From assembly GCA_963930655.1 (NCBI GenBank), contig OZ005619.1:18685752-18749751 (forward strand): 64,000 nt of DNA, read 5' to 3'. Source of the DNA: Myrica gale. Its lineage: Eukaryota > Streptophyta > Magnoliopsida > Fagales > Myricaceae. The notes under the pieces were generated by a model. That model searched no databases. It was not told the origin of the DNA and worked only from the letters and a program-made list of their open reading frames with translations. Below, in pieces: positions 49,578-60,840 of the stretch; the first letter of the stretch is position 1; every line of letters starts with the position of its first letter. A program made the position numbers and the translations under genes.

Positions 49578-51794
49578 AGACACAGTAGGGTAAGGGGAAG
49601 GAAACTACTGCTTAGTACATATTAAATGCTGTGTGTTGCACTCCCGTGAGGTTCTTTTTAACATCTCTATCTCTCTCATATTACGCGTCTCACGTTTATT
49701 ATCTTGGTTCAATTACGTTCCCCGTGTGAGTTAAAGGGGAGCTTTTTTCTTCTTCTTTTTTCCCCTCTCTCGTCTCTCCAATCCACATTTATATATCTAC
49801 CCCTTTTCCTCTGTCATGCATGCCATGTTCAACGCTTCGCGATTATTCCACGTAGTAGCGAGTTAGTGATCACCGTGGTCTAGCTAATTTTCTTCCCTAA
49901 TTTTCAAAATGATCAGGAGTTTCAGAATTCTTCATACAAGTTCTTCGTTGGTTGTGTTTGCTATATGTCATGCAATCAGTGAACAGTGAAAATGGCTTTA
50001 ACGACCCGGCCGGTTCTTTGTTTAATAGGTCGATAAATGTTCTTTACATCCTCAATAATTCACGGTTTTTTTTTTGCCTAAAACGAACTAAAAATCACAA
50101 GTTGATCGGCCTGGTGAGAAGATCGATCAGTACTAGGTTCTCGTGTTGAATCAAACCTGTTAAACTTGGAAAATTGTTTGCCAGAAGTCAAACCCAAACA
50201 CGAGCTTGTATTTTTGCTCGGAAAAAGAGGAGAGAAAAATGTAACCTTTTTGTTAGGTAGCATATGCACGTCACTACTCACAAACTTATAACATAGCAGT
50301 TACCACTTGTCAGAGAGTTTATTTAGGACACCGTGTTGCGCAACTTTGCTTTGAGAATGATATCCATGACATATTTCAAGAGGTATTAATGCACGTCGTT
50401 TTGCGTGAGTGTATATACATATATCTACTTTTCCCCAACTGCACATACATAAATCTATTTTCCCTCCTTATGCAGTTGGTATATGCATGAAGAGGGAGTC
50501 AAATCGTTGTCTCGTCCGTCCGTCCCTCCTTTATTGCACAAGAGCTGCCGTCTTACGCAGTGATCGTGTTCTGTCCCAGCTAGCCGGCTTGTGTTGTGCC
50601 CCAATCCTTGTGGTCCATTTGTGTTTGTATCTCGACCCTTATATATAGCTGATTGAGTTTGTGATGTACTTTGGCACTTGTGACTAATTTGGTTTCTGAA
50701 TTTCTGGATCCAGTTTGTCCTGGGACACTTGAGGCCCCTCACCGAGGGCTTTATGTCTTTTGCTATGATTGTAGGGCCTTCGGTCAGTTAAGATTTTTTT
50801 GCTAGCCCTTTTAAGGCTTTTTTGGATTTTATCGGCAGTGATTTTCTCCAATATTAATATATGTATTAAGATTGCTTAGAAAAAAAATAGAGTATATATA
50901 AAGTTTGAGTTTGAGTTCTTAAGCCATTGGTGATGTAGTAGCTAACAGAGGGAAAGCGAACCATCGGGTAAGCATATAGCTTATTAATTAGTCTTTCTGC
51001 ATGAGGGAAAGCGAACGATCGAGATGCTCTGTATTGATTAGGAAAACGAAAATCTTGCTCAATCAGGCGGTCGTCTCGTAAGATGTGAAACAAGTGAGAG
51101 AAAGTGACAGGGGAGACAGCCTTGCTCATCTTCAGTCCACAGATCACATGGAAAGCCACGCAGAACAACCTCCAGTCGAAGCTAGACGATAAAAAAATGT
51201 CACCCGTGACCATCTGTGCGAAACGTGAAGAACGCCAAGCAAATTGTTCAGGCAAGGCAACAAAGATCGGATTCAATTCGAGGATATAAAAATCCAATTG
51301 AGATTCAATCTTTTAAGTTTACTTGACTTCAGGTGAAGGAACATGCTTCATTCGAAGACCATTGCAACCGTGCAAAGAGTTCAGACATTGAAATGGCATG
51401 ACCAATATATTATTTCTGCAACAAAGTTGTGCAGAAATGGCTATTAAACTGCGAACTAACGCTAGTTTCCTTGATGTGCTGCAAGGACCTTTCTTTTCTG
51501 TTAGTACATGAAAAACCACATCTGGAAAAGAAAGTATTATAAAGGAAGAGAGATTTTTTTTTATAAGTATAAAGGAAGATAGATGAAGAATAACCACGAA
51601 TAGTATTTCAATATTGCTCATAGGCAGAGTGGCAAATTACGAGTATACCTGTATTACATCAAATACCCATTTTCCAGAATATTTGACTTTATTCTGCTCT
51701 TCTAAAACAACTGCACAGTTCTCTACAAAGAGGATTACGTCTGATTCAGTGAACAAACCGAATAGCAATCTGTAGTGCTAGACTTCTCTGCATT
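49578..51794. other. MUTE upstream region and intergenic DNA
   Basis: The part next to MUTE should contain its promoter. The stretch ending near 50887 (TTAATATATG, then GATTGCTTAGAAAAAAAA) resembles a LINE 3' tail like that at 60289-60454, but I found no target duplication. A 143-codon minus-strand frame at 50866-51297 is unrecognised. Confidence 0.4.
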
Positions 51795-54550
51795 TCATTT
51801 ATGCTCTTCTTCGCTCCCTGCATTATTAAGAAGGTCATGCAAAACAAACATAATTTCACGTCAATGCAAAATATAAAGAACAAACAGAAGTTACCAATTA
51901 ATATTCATAAAGCAGCTACAATAATCAATATTTTATAAGCCTTGGAATGAACATAAATGTTGGGCATGAGAAACTGGCAGCTCCAATCACCATCCACAGG
52001 GCTACAACAGATGTCTGGCTGTGACAAAGACTAATTGAAGCATTCACTAAATGCAACATAAACATTCACCCTTCTTGCCAATCATTCATACCCTGTATTT
52101 AACAGTATATACTGATTTGCAAAGAATTAGAGGACGTGTTAATGATAGTATATTACGCACAAAATCAGCAGTACACAGACCTTATCTCACATTCCTTGCA
52201 AACAATTTCTACCGACTCCATATTGACGAAGTAGTAGCACGATAGACACATTCCCAAATCATGAAACGAAAAACCCATGTTGTTTCTAAGAATGGCAACT
52301 TCATTAACTTTTACAAAGTACAACCATTTCTTATTTGGGCCAAGACACATGAAAGGGTTTACTTATGCAAAAGGCATAGAAGAACTGAAACTGCAATAAG
52401 ACAATTAGTCATGTAGAACCATCATAAAGAAAAAAAGACTCCCAAACAGCTCATTCTTCTTCATAAGGTCTTCTTCACCCAGTTTTATTGTTCTCCCTAC
52501 TGGTGTCTATAAATTCATATTGAGAACAAACCAATCCAGAACCCTACTTCCAGGGACTTACTTTTTTCATTATCTGGGCAGCATAAGAAAAGGAAAAAGG
52601 TGGCTAGCATGGAGGTACAAATGGAGTGGCGGGTTTAACAGGAAGGAAGTAATTTGCAGAATGATAACAAATTTGAGTTTACAGATTCTCCATATTTTCT
52701 TTGGGAGGAAGGGTGTCAGAAAGAATATTCCTGGAAGCATACAATTTACAGAACTAAAAAAAAATATTGCTGCAGTGTATACAATAACATTCTTTGAAAT
52801 AGAACAATTATCTCACTGAAAAAATCACCAACGTCTTGCAAATGATAACATCATACTGTGTGCTTTATTCTAGAAGTCTGAACAGGGTCAAGGTTGGACT
52901 TCTAACATATATTCATTGCCTTGACCTCTTCAAAAATTCATAAAGGTGGATTAGTGCAAGTAAGGCTGCAATTGGACTATGTACAAAAATAAAATTCTCC
53001 AACAACATTGACGCACCTTGAAGAGAATTTTCAAAGTCCTTAAGCTGTGAAATAAAGCCAGAATTAGGAGCTGCCTGCGGTCGTTTGCTCTTCACATGCT
53101 CCAGAGCATGAGACAGGCTCATTCCATGCTTTTTCATCAGATAGGCAACAACAGTAGTTACACTGCAAGCCAAATATCCAAAACAATTAAGTTCAAAGGA
53201 ATTTAATTTTCTTTTGGAGAAGAAAGAAAATTAGAACAGGATTTTATACTCAAATTTGAACACAATTCATGGTACATGGTCTGCTTCCCAATGCTACTTA
53301 TTTCTCAAGAGAAATATTCCCTTGAAGGTGGAGTTCTCCTAAAAACTTCGAAAATGCATATGAAAACATAAGGCTTCAATTAGGAAAAAAATTATTCTGC
53401 AATTACTAAATCTAGAATAATATCTGAAAATGGCAAAATTTGCACAGAATTAAAGGACCATAATTTTTTTTAAAAAAAAAACACTTTTAAACCACAATGG
53501 GATTCAAAGTTTGTGTATCTTTGGGTGAGGAGATGCCATCTGGTCCACATACCATTGGCAGGATTGTAGAAAGCAAAGAGGCTAGATAGGAAGGAAAAAT
53601 CACCTTCTAGATTTTCCCACAAAGCAATGGACCAATACGCCACCACCCAATCTTCTAGCTTCATCAATGAAATTGAAACACTCATCGAAGTACTGTTTTA
53701 TATCCGTGTCTTCTCTGTCAGTGACTACCTCAGATTACAAAGCACACCGAAGATTACGATTTCAGTTCTAGAAGCTCAGCAAGATTCAGATAAATGATAA
53801 GCATCAAAACACACATATATTCAAGGCATTAAAACAGTAATAGGTGGAAGCCGTATAACGCAGTATTGTGAAACAAATACAAAAAAAGCAAGTAACATAA
53901 AACCAGAAAACAATAAGGTTTTAGTGAAACTAGTTAAGAGATAATTGTCAGGTTGTATATCTTTTATTATTAGACATGGCAAACAAAAGGTTATCAAAGT
54001 TATGATATAAGAAATAGAATAAAAACTCATTTTAGCTGACACAAGACAGTTAACTAAGACAAAAGGGGCAACAACAGACTAGTTTGCTCACAGAGCAATA
54101 TAAGGAGAAACATAACTTTCATCAGTGTGGGCATGTAAAAAGAACAGTAGTACACATTTCTGCCAGAAAGAAGAAGCTTCAAACCATTTATGACTTTGTA
54201 CACAAAATCATTTGGATGTGCAGGTGGCAATGAAGAAGCTACAGTCAATATGTGTGTGACATTCAAGCTTTTCAGTGCATTCTTGTTATTCGCTGCTCCA
54301 ATGGAACCCAAGAAAAGACCCTGATAGATCATATAGAAAAATGAAAAACGATCTTAGCAGAAGGAATGAAAACAAAAGCAAATTGCCAAGGAGAAAATAA
54401 GTAACAGTATCAAACATGATCATGAAGGCAAATTCCAATCACCTCTTCAATTTCACATGGTACATTGTCCTCTTTAAAGCATCTCGTTACGTTTATAACT
54501 CGCAGAAGTGCTGCTATTTGATTCTTGATGGAGTCATCGAACTGGTCCAT
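51795..54550 (-). CDS. MKP2: Dual-specificity protein phosphatase, MKP2/DsPTP1 type
   Basis: Minus-strand exons 54443-54550, 54185-54320, 53604-53712, 53017-53162 and 51795-51817 give 173 residues with GT-AG joins. Exon 1 encodes MDQFDDSIKNQIAALLRVIN. Exon 2 encodes GLFLGSIGAANNKNALKS and THILTVASSLPPAHP. Exon 3 encodes YFDECFNFIDEARRLGGGV and the active site HCFVGKSR (HCx5R). Exon 4 encodes VAYLMKKHGMSLSHALEHVK. By family, it dephosphorylates MAP kinases (MPK3/MPK6 in Arabidopsis). The intron 2 acceptor is uncertain. The segment expected to continue as VVTDREDT is present at 53713-53728, but using AG|GTAGTC breaks the frame, so I assumed the acceptor at 53713, which shortens the protein by a few residues. 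If exon 4 reads through instead of splicing, the stop falls at 52913. The position beside MUTE favours MKP2. Confidence 0.87.
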
Positions 54551-56456
54551 CCTAAGGAAAAGCTTGAACACTTCTTCCTAAGTTTACGCCTACAGAAAAG
54601 GCAAAAGGTTGCTAAAGAATGTGTGATTCACGGACAAGTTTCAGGCAAAAAATTGCTAAGGAACTGCGTGTTTCTTGTAAAGTACACAGGATTCAATTCT
54701 GCTCTGGGAATATAAAGTATGACAAGTTTCTGCTTCCCGCTTTATGCATACTACGGCACAAGATCCTACACTTTCAAAATCCATTGTTAACTTTACTTCA
54801 AGTCAGTATCTTAAAATCATTGAGCCAAGATACCGAAATATCTAAACACAACGGCTTGCACCCACAAGATGGTTTAATGTTGGAAGCAAATTGAAAGAAA
54901 TTTGATATCTTTCTGAAATTCTTGATCAAGAGAACGGTTTTCAAACTATGATTCTAAACACAGCAATAACTACCAGATAGAGATCACGATTCACATCTAA
55001 CAGGCCAAAGCAACATCTGGGTAATTCCCAAACCCCAAAGCAGAGTTGAAAAACAATAATACAGAACGGTATCAACGCAATCCAAATTTCACTCTACAAT
55101 TACAGTGTAAGCAGAATCGGATTGATCATATACCCATTACCTAAGTAACAGATTGAAGAAATAGTATATGACAAGAGGACATGGGGAAGAAGAAAAAGAA
55201 AGGATAACAAACTTACTGCAGAATGCTCTGAATTAAACGAGATTGGGGTCTGCGAGAGCCTGAATATTCGAACGTAAAATTCCGTTCTTTATCCCTTAAT
55301 TCTATCGCCCCCATTTTCGCATAATCTTTTATTTATTTGGGTTGGATCTGTGAAATTCTTAATATAAAATAAATATTAATTTTACATATATTTAGTATTT
55401 ACAAAGCGTTTTTCAGTTGCACTACTAGGCACATGTAACATGAAACGGGAGCAGATTCTCTCTTAAGGGTGCATTTTCGAAGGCTACCGAAGGGAAGGTG
55501 GAGATTAAAAGAAAAACAAATCAAGGTTAATACATGTCCACATCATTTAATGAAAAAAAAATAGAGAGTAGTTATGGTTCTCATTAAATGATGTGGACAT
55601 GTATTAACCATTGATTGATTTTTCTTTTAATTTCCACTTTCCCTTCGGTAGCTTTCGTAAATGCACCCTTCGGAGGGAATCCATTCCCACATGAAACAGC
55701 CCAATTTTAGTGTCACATGACGTGGAATATGGTAAAGGTAAATAGCTTTTATGCACCGTTATGGGCACACGTTGAAGTTACACAAATAGCATTATCTTTG
55801 TTACGTGATTTAAGTTTTTCCCCTCTCACTACTCGTGGAAGTTGTTCATTATAGAACTCATTTATTTTAGTACTATTTATAACTATCCAAAGAAAGTATT
55901 AGTCATATCTATGCTTTGACTTCAAAATGAATCGTCAAGATTGCTCATGACTCTCTTTAGATAATTATAAAGCTAAGTTTAATTTAGTAATGTCTCAATG
56001 TGAGACTTGACTCTTATCAAATTTATCTCAAATTTTTTTTTCTCTCTTACTCCATGTAAGATTCGAGATACCAAACATACTTATTTGCTCATTACTTCGA
56101 GAAATATGATATATAGGAAGTAAAAGTTTTAAGAATTTTGCATTTTGTAGAAGAAATTTTTAAAAAATTGACTTTTTATGAGGGTTTGTAAAAAATTTGG
56201 TGAATATAATTAACGATATTATATTATAAATTGATTTTTAAGGTAATTTTTTAAGTAAATAAAGATGAGATTTGATGTAATTTTTTAATAAAAATTAATA
56301 GAATTTGTTAAGTAGAGATAAGATTCGATAGAATTTTTTAATAAAAAATAATATATAATTAGTTAAGAAGTAAAGCTAGAGAAAATTTGATGTAATTTTT
56401 TTATTTAAAAAATGTTGAAATTGGTGTGAAAGGTAACTTATGGTTATCGATAACTA
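54551..56456. other. Phosphatase 5' region and intergenic DNA
   Basis: The phosphatase 5' UTR and promoter probably lie here, towards about 55250. The stretch 56100-56460 is very AT-rich with repeated GATTTGATGTAATTTTTTA-like phrases and may be an old MITE. No gene is recognised. Confidence 0.45.
55465..55670. mobile_element. Foldback MITE
   Basis: Inverted arms of about 90 bp surround a loop of about 35 bp. The left arm begins AAGGGTGCATTTTCGAAGGC and runs to CATCATTTAATGA. The right arm begins TCATTAAATGATG and ends ATGCACCCTT. The arms differ at a handful of positions. No clear target duplication is visible, so the superfamily is unknown. Confidence 0.75.
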
Positions 56457-56703
56457 GTGAACAGACCCATTCTCTCAGATCAGTCACATGATAAACGCAT
56501 ATTAGAATCTTTATATAAACACCGGTTAGTTGGCTCCTGGTGGGGGCACGGCAGGATGGGCACCAATGAGGTCAAAGAAAATATAGTCAGTAACAGCTAG
56601 AAATTCCAAGGACTTTTAATATTCCTCGAGTCAATCCAGCCGCGGCTTCCCTCCGCGACACCCATTTACTTTTTTTCCTCCGCAGACGTCTCATTCACAG
56701 CTC
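56457..56703 (+). repeat. Promoter-proximal segment of the protease locus, copy A
   Basis: The segment from GTGAACAGACCCATTC to GCAGACGTCTCATTC is about 85-90% the same by eye as 58548-58785, including AACAGCTAGAAATTCCAAGG, CCTCGAGTCAATC and CCGCGGCTTCCCTCCGCGAC. In copy B this lies directly upstream of the protease-like gene, so it is probably its promoter. Confidence 0.85.
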
Positions 56704-56846
56704 GTAACAGGCTGATCTGTGACTCCATTCGGCTTGATCCGGCATGTTTGTTTCGCCAAATTTTTCACTGATATCGTGATCATGTGACTGCCCGGAGTAG
56801 TATCCTTTGTATGCGTCCTAGTTTGCCCGCTCATTGCCTAGTCTCG

Positions 56847-57295
56847 GGGAAGTTCTCTCGTTTGACGTTTGATGCGGCAGTTCGTCCAAGCTTTGCAATG
56901 TGTGCGGCTGTTCTATTTCTACCAAATGGAATGATTGATAGAGGTTGGACCAAATCCATTACTGTCCCTCTCATTGGTGAGGCTGAGGCGGCTTTGTTGG
57001 TTGTCTCTACAGCTCAATTTCTACATATCTCACATTTGTTGCTTGAAGGGGATTCGTATTTAGTCATTGATAATCTGTAAGTTCTCTCGTCCTTTCTGGA
57101 TGATGTGTCTTCGCGTATTTGATCCCTCATTCACCTCTTAAGATCTATGTTCGCTCGTTTTGCCCTGGGGCTTCTTTAAAAATTTCTCGCCCCGCTAATG
57201 ATATGGCCCACTTTGTAGCAGGCTACAGCTTGGGCGGCTGCCCGTTCTTTTTGTGGCACGCCAACGAGTCGTGCCTACATCCTCAGTCTACTCAA
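56847..57295 (+). pseudogene. RNase H-like (RVT_3-type) domain fragment
   Basis: Translation gives LTFDAAVRPS (Asp), GEAEAALLVVS (Glu) and LLLEGDSYLVIDNL (Asp), the spacing and residues of the plant RNase H-like domain found at the end of LINE polyproteins and in RVT_3 proteins. After a stop near 57078 and a frame change, SRPANDMAHFVAGYS matches the C-terminal N-x-x-A motif. It lies where the 5' half of protease copy A should be and is a broken fragment. Confidence 0.75.
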
Positions 57296-57854
57296 CTCTA
57301 AAACACGAAGGTTCAACCGAACATTTCATTGGGGTGACATCTATGCACATTAGCGGAAAACCGGTGCGCTTCAAGAACTCGTTGTTGTCCATTAACAAAG
57401 AAGGTGTTGGCGGAACGAAAATCAGCACCATTCGTCCCATACCGTCATGGAGACCACAATCTACAACGCTGACGTTAAAGCTTTCAGCAAAGCGGTCTCG
57501 AAAGTCCCAAGACTGGCACCGGTGGTACCTTTCGGGCTATGCTTTATCTCGACAAACATCGGCAGCACACGTGTTGGGCCGCGTGTCCCTCAGATTGATT
57601 TTGTACTACACAAACCCAGCGTGTACTGGAGGATCTATGGGGCAAATTCCATGGTGCGGGTCAGCAATGATGTGCTGTGTTTGGGGTTCGTGGATGGAGG
57701 CTCAAAGCCAAGGACTTCTGTTGTGATCGGAGGGCATCAATTAGAGGACAATCTTCTCCAGTTTGATTTAGCTAAATGGAGGGTTGGGTTCAGTTCCTCA
57801 CTCTTGTTCCAACGAACAACTTGCGCCAACTTCAATTTCACCTCTAATCCTTGA
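57296..57854 (+). pseudogene. Truncated aspartyl-protease-like gene, copy A
   Basis: This is the C-terminal part of a basic 7S globulin/xylanase inhibitor-like protein: EHFIGVTSMHISGKPV...INKEGVGGTKIST, then, after a one-base deletion near 57427-57446, METTIYNADVKAFSKAV...PFGLCF, then NSMVRVSNDVLCLGFVDGG and VVIGGHQLEDNLLQFD. Each segment aligns with the intact copy at 58839-60135. The N-terminal half is missing and replaced by the RNase H fragment. Not functional as a protease-like protein. Confidence 0.88.
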
Positions 57855-58008
57855 AGGATTTTTTAATTTCATTACAAGCTGCAATAATGTTTATCTCATT
57901 AATTACTGTCGGAAAATTAATACCCGGGCTTGATTGCTTGTGATGGCCTTAGAATGTTTATGCCAGTATATAATGTATTCGACTTTGGATGATTTAATGT
58001 TGGAAGCA

Positions 58009-58345
58009 CAAATGCCAAAATTTGCACATAATTAAAGGACCGTAATTTTTTATTTTTTTTTAAAACCTGTTAAACCACAATGGGATTCAAAGCTTGTGCA
58101 TCTTTTGGGTAAGGAGATGCCATCTGATCCACAGACCATTGACAAGACCGTAGAAAGCAAAGAGGCTAGATAGAAAGGAAAAATCACCTTCTGAATTTTC
58201 CCACAAAGCAATGGACCAACACGCTACCACCCAATCTTCTAACTTTATCATTGAAATTAAAACACTCATCGAAGTACTGTTTTACATCCTTGTCTTCTCT
58301 CTCAGTGACTACCTCAGATTACAAAGCACACCGAACTGGAAGCTC
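58009..58345 (-). pseudogene. Stray copy of phosphatase exon 3 and flanking intron
   Basis: The segment aligns over its length with 53428-53770 of the MKP2-type gene, including intron sequence on both sides. The exon portion reads YFDECFNFNDKVRRLGGSVL then HCFVGKFR, so the catalytic Cys is kept but the following Ser is Phe. No other phosphatase exon accompanies it. It is a fragment left from a tandem duplication. Confidence 0.88.
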
Positions 58346-58547
58346 AGCAAGATTCGATCAGAACAATGTTAAGCATCAATAACTTCCACATCAATTATTC
58401 GGTTCATTTGAGCCCGTTTGAGTCCCTTTGTCCTGATAAGGTCTAGGCGAAACCGTTCCAAACTTCCAAGTTCCAACAAAGCACGGACAAACCGGCCGGG
58501 CCCATTACAGGGAAACGTGCTTATCATGGAAACGTGCTTATCATAAA

Positions 58548-58785
58548 GTGAACAGACCCATTCCCTCGGATCAGTCGCATGCAAAACACCTGTTAGTTGC
58601 CTCCTGGTAGGACACGATGGGCACCAACGAGTTCAAAGAAAATCTAGTCAGCAACAGCTAGAAATTCCAAGGACTTATCCATTCCTCGAGTCAATCTTTA
58701 GCCAGCCGCGGCTTCCCTCCGCGACGCCCATTTACTATTATCTTTTTTCCGCGGCAGACGTCTGACGTCTCATTCGCATCTCTCT
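58548..58785 (+). repeat. Promoter-proximal segment of the protease locus, copy B
   Basis: The counterpart of 56457-56703, directly upstream of the protease-like gene. Just before it the 17-bp phrase GGAAACGTGCTTATCAT is repeated in tandem (58511-58544). Confidence 0.85.
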
Positions 58786-58838
58786 CTCTGTCTCTCTCTA
58801 ACATAAGCTCCGCGCCTCTGCGACTGCAGGTTCCTTCT

Positions 58839-60135
58839 ATGGCTTCCTTGTTTCTGTTTCTTCTTCTCTGTAGGCTGTAGCTGCTTCTTTTTCCTTACCC
58901 ACCCCACTCAAGTCCATCGTTTTCACTCGCCAAATGATCTGGTCCTTCCCATCACCAAAGATGTCACGGCCCTCCAGTACGTGACCAAAGTTCTTCATGG
59001 CACTCCGCTTGTTCCTATCAAGGTCGTAGTTGATCTCGGCGGTCCATTCCTCTGGACAAACTGTGCCTCGAGATACGCGTCGTCGTCTATCCTTCCGGTC
59101 CCTAATCGCTCAATTCAATGCTCAAGAGCAAAAACAAATGGTCTTCGGAGTAAGAGTTGTCTCTCGAGTGCTCAAACGTGTGAGCTTCTCACAGAAAACA
59201 GGGTCACGAGAAGAGCTACTCGGGGAGAACTTGTAGAAGACATCGTAGCCGTCCAGTCGATAGACGGGTCAAAGATTGCAGGCGAAATCACCAACGTCCA
59301 CCGCGTCCTCTTCTCCTGTGCGCCCACGTTTTTGCTGAATGGCCTGGGTAGCGGTGCCAAAGGAATGTTAGGCCTGGGAAGGACTCGTATTTCGCTACCA
59401 TCTCAAATCTCCACGGCCTTGGGCACTCCCCAAAAGTTCACCATCTGCCTATCATCATCCGATGGCATCTTAGTAATAGTGTCCGACCAAGGGCCTCACG
59501 ACTCTGTTTTCGGCACCGAAATTTCAAAGTCACTCATGTACACTCCCTTGGTCACTAACCAAGGTGATAATTCCTTACAAGAATACTTCATTGGCATCAA
59601 ATCAATCAGAATAGATGACAAGCGACTGTCTCTTAACGAATCACTACTATCCTTGGATGAAGAGGGCATCGGAGGGACCAAACTAAGCACGATTGTGCCT
59701 TACACCACCATGGAGAGCACAATATATGCGTCATTTATTGAAGCTTATGTAAAGTCCTTAACTTCAATGAATATGACTAGGGTGGCCTCTGTGGCACCCT
59801 TTGGTCTTTGCTTTCGCTCAGACAGCATCGATGGCGCGCAGTTGAGGCCAAAAGTTCCAGTTATTGATTTTGAGCTGCAGAGTGAGATGATAAGGTGGAG
59901 GATCTCCGACAGAAACTCTATGGTCCGGGTAAGCGAGGAAGTAATGTGCTTGGGATTTTTGGACGGAGGATTCAACCCAAGGACTTCGATTGTTGTTGGG
60001 GGATATCAATTGGAGGATACTCTGCTGGAGTTTGATGTGAGTGCTTCCCTGCTAGGATTTAGTAAGTCGCTGTTGATGAGTCGAATTAGTTGTTCCGACT
60101 TCAAATTTGACTCCAGACTTAAAGAGCCGCTGTAA
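58839..60135 (+). CDS. Aspartyl-protease-like protein, basic 7S globulin/xylanase inhibitor type; start disrupted
   Basis: The frame ending at 60135 is open from 58807 and encodes LPITKDVTALQYVTK, VVVDLGGPFLWTNC, VLFSCAPTFLLNGL, KGMLGLGRTRISLPSQ, EYFIGIKSIRIDDK, GIGGTKLSTIVPY, NSMVRVSEEVMCLGF and IVVGGYQLEDTLLEFD, the TAXi_N and TAXi_C domains in order. The catalytic DTGS is DLGG and the second site is GIGGT, so it should be proteolytically inactive, as in EDGP and xylanase inhibitors, which are secreted. This frame has no ATG near its start. The expected start with a signal-peptide-like MASLFLFLLL lies at 58839 in another frame that stops at 58880, a one-base shift. Either the gene is newly dead or the assembly has an indel. 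No introns, as usual for the family. Confidence 0.82.
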
Positions 60136-60288
60136 CTGAGTTGAGTTCTATGAGGCCAGGGGCCAGGGCATCTACTGCTTTGATGCTTCCAGCCAATATC
60201 TCTCTTCACATGCAAACAAAGAAAAAGAGAAACAGGGCAGATCAGAAGTAGAAGTCTTGTTTATCGGCATCAACTAATTGAAGTAATG

Positions 60289-60454
60289 TTGCCCTTTTGG
60301 CTTGGTTTGGCTTCCGGACATTTGGTTCCGGTTTCATGTAGCGCCTGTTGGTCCGCTTAGGTCTTCCGTTTGCCTTCAAGTCTGTTTTGTGTTTTGTACT
60401 GGCTGTACTATTCTCGGATTTTAATATATTATCTCTATTGCCTAGAAAAAAAAA
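60289..60454 (+). mobile_element. 5'-truncated LINE tail with 17-bp target duplication
   Basis: AACTAATTGAAGTAATG occurs at 60272-60288 and 60455-60471. The 166 bp between end in TTTTAATATATTATCTC, then TATTGCCTAG and an A-run, a typical plant LINE 3' end. No coding sequence remains. Confidence 0.85.
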
Positions 60455-60840
60455 AACTAATTGAAGTAATGCATATGGGCATTGACTAATATATCATGCC
60501 AGACTACCATCCTTCTCATAAGTCTATAATACTCGAGACTATATTAGCTTGTGTTCTATCTTTTACTGCTGTCCCAGTCTATAAAGCACAGCTTCCACGT
60601 TTTTTTTATCTTTTGTCTAATTGTGCTTTAATTATTAACATCTACCTTAATCTTGAACCCATTGCTTTTTTTTTCTTACGTTATTGAGACTAACTAAGAG
60701 GGATATAATCCGTCATGATGTGGAAATACCATTTCTTTTTGGTTTTGGAGGAGATCAAATAACAACACGAAGGAAAAATAGATTGGGAGTACATTATATA
60801 GCAATCTCCTAAAACTATATATCTTAAATTAGTATTTTTT

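Noticed and set aside
50866-51297. 143-codon minus-strand frame and a 61-codon plus-strand frame over the same region
   Set aside because: The plus-strand phrase ALLIFSP briefly recalls MADS-domain proteins, but the rest does not fit. The minus frame matches no family I know.
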